Counted from the first letter of the stretch, positions 11,855 to 21,662 are shown. The stretch is 37,079 bases of DNA from Tubiluchus corallicola (GCA_030141605.1 JAQGDQ010000842.1:1-37079), one strand, 5' to 3'. The notes: generated from the sequence alone by a model not told the origin. Made by a program: numbers and translations.

Positions 11855-13065
11855 TGGTATTGTACGTTGTAGTTAGGTGCTGCCATCTATGTGCTAATCT
11901 TGTTACATTCTACCAGCTGACTTACCTTCAGTATAATTGTATGGTGCAGTGACTACATACACAATGGTCCTCTCCCTATCTTAAATTAATGGTTGTTGTG
12001 AAGCCTGTGCAACTCTGCATAGGTGAACTTTATTGTACATTGTAGTTAGGTGCTGCCATCTATGTGCTAATCTTGTTACATTCTACCAGCTGACTTACCT
12101 TCAGTATAATTGTATGGTCCAGTGACTACATACACACTGGTCCTCTCCCTATCTTAAATTAATGGTTGTTGTGAAGCCTGTGCAACTCTGCATAGGTGAA
12201 GTTTATTGTACATTGTAGTTAGGTGCTGCCATCTATGTGCTAATCTTGTTACATTCTACCAGCTGACTTACCTTCAGTATAATTGTATGGTCCAGTGACT
12301 ACATACACACTGGTCCTCTCCCTATCTTAAATTAATGGTTGTTGTGAAGCCTGTGCAACTCTGCATAGGTGAAGTTTATTGTACATTGTAGTTAGGTGCT
12401 GCCATCTATGTGCTAATCTTGTTACATTCTACCAGCTGACTTACATTCAGTATAATTGTATGGTCCAGTGACTACATACACACAGGTCCTCTCCCTATCT
12501 TAAATTAATGGTTGTTGTGAAGCCTGTGCAACTCTGCATAGGTCAAGTTTATTGTACATTGTAATTAGGTGCTGCCATCTATGTGCTAATCCTGTTACAT
12601 TCTACCAGCTGACTTACCTTCAGTATAATTGTATGGTCCAGTGACTACATACACAATGGTCCTCTCCCTATCTTAAATTAATGGTTGTTGTGAAGCCTGT
12701 GCAACTCTGCATAGGTGAAGTTTATTGTACATTGTAGTTAGGTGCTGCCATCTATGTGCTAATCTTGTTACATTCTACCAGCTGACTTACCTTCAGTATA
12801 ATTGTATGGTCCAGTGACTACATACACAATGGTCCTCTCCCTATCTAAAATTAATGGTTGTTGTGAAGCCTGTGCAACTCTGCATAGGTGAAGTTTATTG
12901 TACATTGTAGTTAGGTGCTGCCATCTATGTGCTAATCTTGTTACATTCTACCAGCTGACTTACTTTCAGTATAATTGTATGGTCCAGTGACTACATACAC
13001 AATGGTCCTCTCCCTATCTAAAATTAATGGATGTTGTGAAGCCTGTGCAAGTCTGCATAGGCCTA
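11855..13065. repeat. 173-bp tandem satellite, seven units
   Basis: The word GTACATTGTAGTTAGG (first unit GTACGTTG) recurs at 11862, 12035, 12208, 12381, 12554, 12727 and 12900, exactly 173 bp apart. Units differ at only a few positions (for example CACACTGG/CACAATGG, CTATCTTAAA/CTATCTAAAA). No frame is open across units. It lies between the lectin cluster and the coiled-coil exon. Confidence 0.97.
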
Positions 13066-13395
13066 TATATACTGACTGTGAAACAGGTTTTGCTGACTGT
13101 TTTTGCTTTCTAGTTTTTGCTCAATGTTCAGTGCAGCAGTTTTGCTACTCATGATTTCTCTATAAACACTAAATAAACACTTTTCTGTTGTGTGCAGTGC
13201 AAATATTTATTATAAATTTTTGGTTCCTATCCATACTTCTCTGTGTCTAAACTCAATCATAACAAAGTGACTGAACAACAACTTCAAAAATGACTTTCAA
13301 AATGTGACAGTTTTCGACAGCATCCCACTCAACAAATGAAAACTTAATGGGAGGTAACAAACGGTTGTCTCTTTTAGGTAATCTTCAGAGTGTAG
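13066..13395. other. Unique spacer with TATA-like and AATAAA words
   Basis: Directly after the satellite comes GCCTATATATACTG, then an AATAAA at about 13171, then AT-rich sequence up to the acceptor-like ...CTTCAGAGTGTAG. No gene is recognised. It could be intron of the coiled-coil gene or a piece of an LTR. Confidence 0.35.
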
Positions 13396-14784
13396 GAGGA
13401 GAAAGAACAACAGTGGCATGCGGAAATAGATCGCCTACGTCGTGAGAATGACGAAAAATTAAAAACGCAGCAGCAAAAATCGTTCAAGATAGAGCAAGGT
13501 TTGTTACTACAGATTTATCAGCTGCAGCAGGAGAGAAAAGATCTCAGGGCGTCTCTGGAGCGCTGTGAAAATGACGAAGAAACGCTCCGCACGCGTTGCT
13601 CAGAATACAAGCACGAGCTCACTGCTCTCCGCACGCGTTGCTCAGAATACGAGCACGAGCTCACTGCTCTCCGCACGTGTTGCTCAGAAAACGAGCACGA
13701 GCTCACTTCTCTCCTCACGCGTTGCTCAGAATACGAGCACGAGCTCACTGCTCTCCGCACGCGTTGCTCAGAATATGAGCACGAGCTCACTGCTCTCCGC
13801 ACGCGTTGCTCAGAATACGAGCACGAGCTCACTGCTCTCTGCACACGTTGCTCAGAATATGAGCACGAGCTCACTTCTCTCCTCACGTGTTGCTCAGAAT
13901 ACGAGTACGAGCTCACTGCTCACTGCTCTCTGCACGCGTTGCTCAGAATACGAGCACGAGCTCCCTGCTCTCCGCACGCGTTGCTCAGAATAGAAGCACG
14001 AGCTCACTGCTCTCCGCACGCGTTGCTCAGAATACGAGCACGAGCTCACTGCTCTCCGCACGCGTTGCTCAGAATACGAGTACGAGCTCACAACTCTCTG
14101 CACGCGTTGCTCAGAATACAAGCACGAGCTCACTGCTCTCCGCACGCGTTGCTCAGAATACGAACACGAGCTCACTGCTCTCTGCACGCGTTGCTCAGAA
14201 TACGAGCACGAGCTCACTGCTCTCCGCACGCACTTGGACGAGACCAAGTGGAGCATATGCCAAAAAACCGGCGAAATCAGTTTGCTGAAGTCCCAGTTGA
14301 AGGAAACGACACTTGCTCTCGCAAAACCGAGGCTCTCTCATTGAAGTGTCAAATTCGTGACGTTAGAAATCAGCTCGCCGAAAAACAAGCCGAAACAGAA
14401 ACAGCTTATGATTCTGTAAATGAAGAATTGTATAAAGTGAAATCGCAACTAGATGTAATGCAGAGGGACTCACAACAGCAGGAAAACGAATACGTCATTG
14501 AGCGACAGCGGGCTGACTCGGAAATGAGCAACCTACGGAAGGAGATAGATCGCTTGAGGATCGAGCTGGCTCAGAGAAAAAATGAGATGGAGTCACAGCA
14601 AAACAAGTTTGAAGGAGAGCGAATAGTGTGGTCGGAAGAGAAAGAGAAAGTTCTTAGGTATCAAAAGCAGTTACAGCTAAACTACGTACAGATCTATCGC
14701 AAGAACCGCACTCTTGAACACGAGGTGGAACAGTTGACGCTAGAATTGGAAACTCGGGACTTGAAAACTATAGGGAAAGAATAG
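13396..14784 (+). CDS. Terminal coding exon of a Fez1/LZTS-like coiled-coil protein
   Basis: One frame is open from the acceptor-like GTGTAG|GAG (13396) to TAG (14784); earlier exons are not seen. The N-terminal part (EIDRLRRENDEKL, LLQIYQLQQERKDLRASLE) and the C-terminal part (EEKEKVLRYQKQLQLNYVQI, YRKNRTLEHEVEQL, LELETRDL) resemble the Fez1 coiled-coil region of the LZTS/N4BP3 family: cytoplasmic, dimerising scaffolds, in vertebrates linked to synapse and cytoskeleton. Between them are fifteen 42-bp repeats coding a 14-residue (two-heptad) unit, RTRCSEYEHELTAL. A 7-bp duplication at about 13913-13926 shifts the frame, so units 9-15 are read as arginine-rich HALLRIRARAHCSP. One missing base in the A-run at 14323-14326 restores the frame. 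The ancestral frame of the shifted part (DETKW, GEISLLKSQLKE) has a TAG in unit 10. It may be a living gene with a rewritten middle, a pseudogene, or carry assembly errors. Confidence 0.65.
   Translation, partial: EEKEQQWHAEIDRLRRENDEKLKTQQQKSFKIEQGLLLQIYQLQQERKDLRASLERCENDEETLRTRCSEYKHELTALRTRCSEYEHELTALRTCCSENEHELTSLLTRCSEYEHELTALRTRCSEYEHELTALRTRCSEYEHELTALCTRCSEYEHELTSLLTCCSEYEYELTAHCSLHALLRIRARAPCSPHALLRIEARAHCSPHALLRIRARAHCSPHALLRIRVRAHNSLHALLRIQARAHCSPHALLRIRTRAHCSLHALLRIRARAHCSPHALGRDQVEHMPKNRRNQFAEVPVEGNDTCSRKTEALSLKCQIRDVRNQLAEKQAETETAYDSVNEELYKVKSQLDVMQRDSQQQENEYVIERQRADSEMSNLRKEIDRLRIELAQRKNEMESQQNKFEGERIVWSEEKEKVLRYQKQLQLNYVQIYRKNRTLEHEVEQLTLELETRDLKTIGKE
13585..14221 (+). repeat. 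42-bp coding minisatellite, fifteen units
   Basis: Unit CTCCGCACGCGTTGCTCAGA followed by ATACGAGCACGAGCTCACTGCT, 15 copies plus one 7-bp internal duplication between units 8 and 9. All frames stay open over much of the array because 42 is divisible by three; the antisense frames are shadows. Confidence 0.95.
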
Positions 14785-14952
14785 TTTCCAGGTTTGGAAG
14801 AAGTGGACGAATCTCAGTGTTAAGTCTAATTTTGCGACAATTTTTCTCCAATCAAAATTTAACTAGAAGACATCCATCCATTACCATTACTGTAAGTTAC
14901 GCTATGCAGGGAAGAGAGTATTATTTTACCAATATGCCTGCTTGCCGAGTAA

Positions 14953-14958
14953 AATAAA
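14953..14958 (+). terminator. AATAAA polyadenylation signal after the coiled-coil exon
   Basis: AATAAA about 170 nt past the TAG at 14784. Further AATAAA words occur at about 15720 and 16197, so longer 3' UTRs are possible. Confidence 0.4.
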
Positions 14959-15088
14959 ATATTGCCTGTAAACACTTGCTGGTGACATTAACTCTAACAT
15001 ATTTGCATGTTAGTGTTGATAATTCCACTTTGTTGACATTTGCCTGTTAGCTTTTTAAGTGCTTTCGAGGTTTCCAGACTCTGTATTG

Positions 15089-15223
15089 AACTGTATTGAC
15101 TATCCTCGTTCCCAGAACTGTATTGACTATCCTCGTTCCCAGAACTGTATTGACTATCCTCGTTCCCAGAACTGTATTGACTATCCTCGTTCCCAGACCT
15201 GTATTACCTATCCTCGTTCCCAG
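15089..15223. repeat. 27-bp tandem repeat, five units
   Basis: AACTGTATTGACTATCCTCG plus TTCCCAG repeated five times, the last unit diverged (ACCTGTATTACC). It lies in the 3' region of the coiled-coil gene; the frame NCIDYPRSQ is a by-product of the 27-bp period. Confidence 0.95.
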
Positions 15224-15506
15224 GCTGAAAGACTGAAGTGTTATAGCTAGTGCGCTTGCACTGTATCATTTTCTCAAAGGAATTTTGTTCTTTTATTTGT
15301 AGCGCCATCTAACTTTCAGCCTTATACGTTTTCTAATACATGTAACAGTTCTTGCATACTAAAAGTATGTATTGATACTAGCATTGGTAACTGAAGTGAG
15401 GATTATACTAGCAATTTAAGGTGTCTTGCTAAGATATGTAAAGTAACTGAAGTCTGTTTTTGCTGCACTATTTATTATGTTATAAGAGAAGTGTGCGTGT
15501 GAGTGT

Positions 15507-15507
<1 letters not shown>

Positions 15508-15566
<59 letters not shown>

Positions 15567-15601
15567 ACGCGCGCGCACGTGTGTGCGCGTGTGCGTGAGT
15601 G
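15508..15601. repeat. (GT)n microsatellite running into (GC)n, alternating purine-pyrimidine tract
   Basis: About 55 bp of GT dinucleotides followed by GCACGCGCGCGCACGTGTGTG and GCGCGTGTGCGTG with the purine-pyrimidine alternation unbroken. Confidence 0.95.
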
Positions 15602-16560
15602 CATATAATATGTTTTGTAATAGAAGTTTTTTGTTTGTTTGTTAAAGCTTCTAGTAAAGAAGCCGTGATTGTAAATAAAATTTGTATAGATTTATGCATG
15701 AAAGATTGTAACTGTGAGAAATAAATACGTGTAAATATTATTGCTATTTTTTGTGTAACGTTGTATCATTGTATGGTGCCCATTGTATCAACAAACTAGG
15801 GTTGTTGTGTTTGTTAAATTAAATGCAATACTTCTGCCCAAAAACCTTAATATAGCTGCCTTAGGAAATACTGAAGTTGTTATTATTCGGTAAAGATGAA
15901 TTTAACTATGTTGCTAACTGTAAAATATTCCAATGTATACATGACTTTATATTATGTACTAAACGCTTCCAGTAGTTTCTATCTGATAGAAAATGCATCA
16001 GTCTTAAATAATCGTACATTAATATTTACTAACCGTTATTTTCTACTAATGTCTAATGTATCACAGTAGTAAAACTTTAGTATACTAAAAACTAAGTATA
16101 GTCTATTCTTACTGTAAATGTTCTTGTAAATAGTGTATAAAGTCTGTTGTGGTGAGGATCCTAAATCATGTTGTACAAACTGTCTGATCCAATCCTAAAT
16201 AAATTATGTTTAAACGAAATTCACTCGTGTGTGTAAATATGTGCTTCAGTTATTATAACCTCAAATGCAAATATTTTCATCTGGAGAAAGAACCCGGATG
16301 ATTCAATTAGTCAATTTAGTCAATTAGTAATAACATAACAGGGGCATTTTTTGCTCCCAACACTGTTTTTTTGTCAACAGCGTTTATCGCAAACCTAGGA
16401 CAAGATGCTAGTAGCCCTAATAGGGTGTGATTATCCTTGGAAGCCAGTTTTTGTGATAAATAGTCAGTCGGATGAGGTAAGATCGATTGATTGATTTGTT
16501 CTTTTCAAAATAATATTACAATGTATCAGAAGAGAAAAGGGAGAAGCCATCCAGGCAGAG
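15602..16560. other. AT-rich stretch without a recognised gene
   Basis: Contains several polyadenylation-like words (AATAAATACG at about 15721, AATAAATTATG at about 16197) and GTAAAT/GTAT-rich sequence resembling a long 3' UTR of the plus-strand coiled-coil gene. No coding frame is supported. Confidence 0.4.
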
Positions 16561-16563
16561 CAC

Positions 16564-16845
16564 TTATAGGTGTCTCTCTGTTAACAAGTTACAATCAAAT
16601 TTAAAATGTTGTAACAAGTTTTCATTCTCTAACGATGATGTAAAATTTTTAACGTTAAAGGCATTAACTGTGTCACAAGTTAAAGAATTCCAAATATCTA
16701 CGGTTCTGTTACAAAAAGAGAATTTGCGAATATTCAGTCTGTAGTTATTTTTATATAATTTATAGTTATATCCCCTCAGCTGAAAATACGCAGAAAAGTC
16801 ATGAAACAGTAATAGTATATGATTATTACAAATTTTATGAACCAT
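16564..16845 (-). pseudogene. LINE reverse transcriptase C-terminal fragment
   Basis: A 93-codon frame on the minus strand ends like the ORF2 tail of many animal non-LTR retrotransposons: QLRGYNYKLYKNNYRLNIRK, then FSFCNRTVDIWNSL, then VNAFNVKNFTSSLEN. The family pattern is RGH..KL.K..RL..RK..F..RVV..WN.LP..VV.A.S...F...L. Only the tail is present, as expected for a 5'-truncated insertion; no catalytic YADD is in the window. Confidence 0.75.
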
Positions 16846-16979
16846 TTTTAGCTCAAAATTAACCTTGTTATTTCTAATGGCTGTAACTTAACTACTGGAA
16901 TTTGTAGTTAAATTATGCTAAGAGCAGTAGATTATGATAAATAATCATTTTGATAGATGCTGGTATGATGAAGCCAGTT

Positions 16980-17170
16980 AAGGAGTGGCGTCACGTGATT
17001 ACGTGATCCAAGAATTGGGGCAGCTGGACACCGCGCACGATATATAAGGCGTGAGGGGGCCTCCAGAAAAGAAAAATTAGTCTCAGATTGATTCTGGGAG
17101 CCGGAGCGTACTGACCGTTAGATCAGGGGCTTTTGGCATTGCTATCTATTATATTTGTTGTGTTGATGTT
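16980..17170 (+). promoter_or_regulatory. Candidate core promoter or solo-LTR-like segment
   Basis: A GC-richer island in AT-rich surroundings: two close CACGTGATT/ACGTGATC words, a TATA-like GATATATAAGGCG at 17039-17051, a purine-rich stretch, then GTCTCAGATTGATTCTGGGA about 40 bp downstream. This spacing looks like a TATA promoter or the middle of an LTR. No matching second LTR is seen in the window. Confidence 0.25.
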
Positions 17171-17727
17171 TAAAAAACGTGTCATTTTATAATCAGACTC
17201 TTCATAGCTTTACCATTCCTCAAGCATCAACAAGCTACACACAACCAATGCAACGCACTGTCCACTATACAACCAAATTAATTTTACTTTGGGCAGTTTA
17301 GGCGCACGAGAGAACGAATATTTCGGGCACCGTCAAATGATGATAAAATTTAAATAATATTTTTCATAAAAGGAAATCTCGAATTTTCTCCATGTCACCA
17401 AATGAGGCGCCGAAATCCGGGCATTTTTCTTGATCATGGGGTGGGGGGAGGCAATTCCCCGACTCAGTTCCGTTCTTTTCTGGTTTATTTTTTCTGATTA
17501 TGGACACAGCGTATTCGAAAGCCATCTGACTAAATATGTTAATAATCATGTTGCACGTTCATGTTATTTCTGTGGGCAAGGAAATAGGTGAGAGAGCAGT
17601 TACTGGAATTAAACTTTGCCCACAAGTAATAAGCGTGTTAGCCTTTTCTATAAAATAAAAAAAACAATTATTAACAAGTCACGAGGAATTATATTATAAC
17701 ATCTATACTATCAGGTACACATAGATA
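17171..17727. other. Spacer without a recognised gene
   Basis: Holds a 61-codon minus frame (17364-17549) with no recognised domain and otherwise AT-rich sequence. Confidence 0.4.
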
Positions 17728-18090
17728 ACATAATTATCAATACTGAAATAGCATAATTGTAAATACTGAAAAAGTACTATACTAAAACACAGCGGAACAT
17801 AGCCTGGCTAGCCCACAGGTCTAAATGTTCAAGGTAGACCTGTCTTACACAGCTTAAATACAGAAAACTAGAACACTATTAATGTAAAAGGTCATTCAGA
17901 AACAAATAACATAATTATTATTACTAAAATAACATAATTATCAATACTGAAATAGCACTATACTAAAACACAGCGGAACAATTAGCCTGGCTAGCCCACA
18001 GGTCTAAATGTTCAAGGTAGACCTGTCTTACACAGCTTAAATACAGAAAACTAGAACACTATTAATGTAAAAGGTCATTCAGAAACAAAT
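17728..18090. repeat. 181-bp direct duplication, two units
   Basis: ACTAAAACACAGCGGAAC occurs at 17781 and 17962. The following 125 bp (AGCCTGGCTAGCCCACAGGT onward) are almost identical in the two units. Confidence 0.93.
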
Positions 18091-18194
18091 AAGTACAGCA
18101 AGATTAGAGGGAAATTTAAGCTATTTCAATGCTGTAACAAATAAGTACAGTAAGATTAGAGGGAAATTTAAGCTAATTCAATGCTGTAACAAGC
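18087..18194. repeat. 52-bp direct duplication, two units
   Basis: AAGTACAGCAAGATTAGAGG at 18091 and AAGTACAGTAAGATTAGAGG at 18143, followed by GGAAATTTAAGCTATTTC / GGAAATTTAAGCTAATTC and CAATGCTGTAACAA. Confidence 0.93.
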
Positions 18195-19130
18195 CTAAAA
18201 AGGGAGGGAAGGAGATGAAAAAATGAGCAAGAAGACTCAATGTAATATTTAAAAGTCAAGTTAATCAACACGAAGTATTTAAGGCGAACTGTATATTATT
18301 TCAAACATAATATCTATTTAAATTTTATCGAACAAACAATAACGACACTAAATCACACACAAATTACAATAGCAAATATATAAACGCAGAAAAATTACAA
18401 TATATTAATAGGGTTGAGACACTAAGTAGCATGCCCTGTATCATTTATCATTGGAGAATGCCCAAGATATCAATTTAACAGAAACCAAGTTAACAGACTG
18501 AGTCAGAAGATCTGTTAATCACTTGATCTAAGATCATTTTTGAAATGTAATCACAGCTGTTGTGGACAAACATGTAAGAAGAAAACCGTACGACGGTTTA
18601 GACTCAATCTCATTTTAATTTACTGTCCAAAATTTACAATTTCTTGCCTATAAAAGTTAACAACTGTTCCTTATATTTGAATAATTAGCTTAGAAAGTTA
18701 ATTAACGGCAGCCGAACACAGCTATTGCTTACGTCACAAACTAACCACAGTTTGTGCAATGGCAGGCATCTTCCCTTTGCTCGTCAAGCACGTTTGCGTA
18801 AGAGTTACAGATATGTCAACTCAAAATGTAGGTAAAAATGGTACAATAGTGTATAACGTGACTGGTACGTATATATTTGTCAATCTATTATCATCGCCAA
18901 AATTAATGGTGAAAAGGTAGATAAACACCATGTGGAACGTTCGTGCATTGTCCATTATAAATCTAATTAATGAACTAATATTTTGTGAGTCTTTTTATAT
19001 AGTACTTATTCATGTGCATTTTTGTATGTTTGTTTGTTCATATTTGTATTAAATTTTTTGAATCAAATGAATCAGACGAATAAGATTACGATTGTCTGAT
19101 TTTGGCAGAGACCTGCTTCCTACTGAGCGC
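18195..19130. other. Spacer; one short unsupported frame
   Basis: AT-rich. A 55-codon ATG frame on the plus strand at about 18759-18920 starts MAGIFPLLVKHVCVRVTDMS; there is no family signature and no splice context I can defend. Nothing else is seen. Confidence 0.35.
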
Positions 19131-19139
19131 ATTCTAGTC

Positions 19140-19260
19140 TTATAGAAATCTTCACTAAACAAGGAGTTCAACTTTGGAATACCCTGCCATCAAATTTTTC
19201 GACGAATTCAAATCAAAATTAAAAATACATACATTAAATCGTTTTGAAAACCCTACACAC
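19140..19260 (+). pseudogene. Decayed LINE reverse transcriptase tail
   Basis: FTKQGVQLWNTLPS in one frame runs into IKFFDEFKSKLKIHTLNRFE in another, the G..LWN.LP....F...LK pattern of LINE ORF2 ends with a frameshift between. Very short, so the call is tentative. Confidence 0.45.
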
Positions 19261-19506
19261 GTAAACAATAATATATATTCGTCCGCAAATTTTATTTACC
19301 CACGTCCATTTTAAATTGTATGTATATATTGTATATAGTCTATTATAATTTCCGTGTAACATTATAATGTATATTTTGTTTTAAATTTTTGGCGCAGTAG
19401 TCTTTAGTTTGCACTTGACGCATTTGCCTTTAACAGTTGTTTGAATTTTATTCTCATGCTGCGATGTTCTTTTATGCTTTATTTGCCATAAAAAATCGAT
19501 ATTCAT

Positions 19507-19510
19507 AACA

Positions 19511-19559
<49 letters not shown>
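19507..19559. repeat. (AT)n microsatellite
   Basis: About 50 bp of AT dinucleotide downstream of the GPCR. Confidence 0.95.
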
Positions 19560-19560
<1 letters not shown>

Positions 19561-19743
19561 ATTGCATCAACATACCACATGTGTTATTTTCCCCACTTCT
19601 CCATTTGTGCCACTTTTACCTACTTTTCATTTGTGCCATTTTTCCGGTGGCATTTTTACCTGTGCCACATTTACACCGCCCCGTCATCTCAGCATACGTT
19701 GTTATTTCTCCTGCCATGGTTATTTACGTATTCGAAGGACTAG

Positions 19744-19749
19744 TTTATT
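19744..19749 (-). terminator. AATAAA polyadenylation signal of the GPCR
   Basis: AATAAA on the minus strand about 80 nt after the GPCR stop codon at 19832. Confidence 0.45.
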
Positions 19750-19831
19750 TAGAATTACAGATGAAACATGTATGTAGCAACCAATGCTAGCTGTCACATG
19801 CAAAGATTTCCTCTCTTGTACATGCAGATCA

Positions 19832-20821
19832 TTATGCTGTATTTGGTGCTGATGTTAAATCATCTGGCATCAGGCGATTCAAAAATCGCCTCATAAAATA
19901 AGCACGAAAAAGTTTATACTTCCAAAAGTACATGATTGGATTTACGGTACAATTAATAGCTATACCAATATTGCGCAACAATCTGAGTAAGTTGTACTCA
20001 TGGCTCGGAGTGATACGCGTCAAGATCTTAAACAATGTGTCAAATGACATGCTGCATAAAGTAGTTCCAACAATGATGAACACGATCCTGGCAGATTTAA
20101 TCATGGCGGTAATGTGAGCAGCGGTTCTTTCCGACTCTCCTCCTCCTCCTACGGGATGCACGCTTCTCTTCAGACGCCAAGCCGTGATCATTATGCGAAT
20201 GTAGCAGAAGAGGAAAAGGAATGCGATGGCGAGGTACTCTCCCACTTGAAACCAGATGAGACCAACACTGGTCATGAAATCAATCACACAGGTGGAGCCA
20301 GGAACCCAGTTACCTATGGCTGTCAACATGGCGCTGATACCAACAATGAAAGCAGTCACCCATCCTCCTACTATCAGGATGCTGGTTCTTGTGGGGGTTA
20401 CCCATATCGAATACTGAAGAGGATAAATTATGCAGACGTACCTGTCCAGCGTCACTGAAGCCATTGTGATCCACGAAGCCGTGAAGAACGTGGAGTGACC
20501 CGCCACAAACAGGATGCAATGAGACTTTAACGGAACCGGAAGTGCAGTCAGAACAACTGGTCCAGAGAACAAAAACACGGAGAAATCAGCAACAGCTAAA
20601 CTTAAAACGAATTGATATTTACTCTCGCTTCTTAAAGCTCGGAAAGTAACGATTGTAGCAATGACCAGAAAGTTCAGCACCAGACCGGAAACGATAATGG
20701 TGCCCAGAAAAATACGAAACGCAACGTTTCCGTGCGACCTTGGCACGAGCAATAGGTGAGGTGGAGAGGTAACATTTGATGCGTTAGCATGAGCTTCTGT
20801 CATTGTTACATTATCAGCCAT
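19832..20821 (-). CDS. Intronless rhodopsin-class (class A) orphan GPCR
   Basis: A 329-residue seven-helix receptor of the plasma membrane in a single exon. Landmarks: three N-glycosylation sequons (N4, N13, N16), N50 in helix 1 (GLVLN), D79 in LAVAD of helix 2, C102 and C178 for the extracellular disulfide, DRY at 126-128, W154 in helix 4, and NPIMY at 294-298 in helix 7. A basic third loop and a short basic tail follow the family. Helix 6 is unusual: the expected CWxP toggle is CSMS (256-259), so the tryptophan and proline are missing. The ligand is unknown; the sequence recalls aminergic/melatonin-like orphans but I cannot place it. Length fits a compact class A receptor. The ATG at 20821 is preceded by ten in-frame copies of the same start region (see array), so this start is chosen because only it is followed by an uninterrupted receptor. 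Confidence 0.92.
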   Translation of the reverse strand: MADNVTMTEAHANASNVTSPPHLLLVPRSHGNVAFRIFLGTIIVSGLVLNFLVIATIVTFRALRSESKYQFVLSLAVADFSVFLFSGPVVLTALPVPLKSHCILFVAGHSTFFTASWITMASVTLDRYVCIIYPLQYSIWVTPTRTSILIVGGWVTAFIVGISAMLTAIGNWVPGSTCVIDFMTSVGLIWFQVGEYLAIAFLFLFCYIRIMITAWRLKRSVHPVGGGGESERTAAHITAMIKSARIVFIIVGTTLCSMSFDTLFKILTRITPSHEYNLLRLLRNIGIAINCTVNPIMYFWKYKLFRAYFMRRFLNRLMPDDLTSAPNTA

Positions 20822-21662
20822 TTTCTGTACTTGAAATTACAACTTACACGTAGCGTTTGATACGTTAGCATGAGCTTCTGTCATTGTTAAATTATCAGCC
20901 ATTTTCTGTACTTGAAATTACAACTTACACGTAGCGTTTGATGCGTTAAAATGAGCTTCTGTCATTGTTAAATTATCAGCCATTTTCTGTACTTGAAATT
21001 ACAACTTACACGTAGCGTTTGATACGTTAACATGAGCTTCTGTCATTGTTACATTATCAGCCATTTTCTGTACTTGAAATTACAACTTACACGTAGCGTT
21101 TGATACGTTAGCATGAGCTTCTGTCATTGTTAAATTATCAGCCATTTTCTGTACTTGAAATTACAACTTACACGTAACGTTTGATACGTTAACATGAGCT
21201 TCTGTCATTGTTAAATTTTCAGCCATTTCTTGCACTTGAAATTACAACTTACACGTAGCGTTTGATACGTTAGCATGAGCTTCTGTCATTGTTACATTAT
21301 CAGCCATTTTCTGTACTTGAAATTACAACTTACACGTAGCGTTTGATGCGTTAACATGAGCTTCTGTCATTGTTAAATTATCAGCCATTTCTTGCACTTG
21401 AAATTACAACTTACACGTAGCGTTTGATACGTTAGCATGAGCTTCTGTCATTGTTACATTATCAGCCATTTTCTGTACTTGAAATTACAACTTACACGTA
21501 GCGTTTGATACGTTAGCATGAGCTTCTGTCATTGTTACATTATCAGCCATTTTCTGTACTTGAAATTACAACTTACACGTAGCGTTTGATACGTTAACAT
21601 GAGCTTCTGTCATTGTTACATTATCAGCCATTATCTGTACTTGAAATTACAACTTACACGTG
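20771..21662 (-). repeat. 81-bp tandem array made of the GPCR leader and first codons
   Basis: CAGCCATT (the start codon region on the minus strand) recurs at 20815, 20896, 20977, 21058, 21139, 21220, 21301, 21382, 21463, 21544 and 21625, exactly every 81 bp. The first is the receptor's own start. Each upstream unit, read on the minus strand, is a leader (GTAAGTTGTAATTTCAAGTA, CAG, AAA) then ATG and 21 codons (MADNLTMTEAHANVSNATCK plus L) then TAA. Units differ by point changes only; the three glycosylation sequons and the stop stay in nearly all. If transcribed ahead of the receptor they would be up to ten upstream ORFs. Confidence 0.95.

Noticed and set aside
13518-14256. Antisense frames rich in SSCSYSEQRVRRAV and sense frame rich in SARVAQNTSTSSLL
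   Set aside because: Shadows of the 42-bp coding repeat, which is open in several frames.
19562-20519. Other-frame ORFs around the GPCR (for example 20114-20458 plus)
   Set aside because: Overlap the well-supported receptor on the opposite strand and show no domain.
20771-21662. 23-bp GTAAGT...ACAG between units of the GPCR array as an intron
   Set aside because: Far too short for ordinary splicing; only unit-skipping splices would be feasible and there is no evidence for them here.
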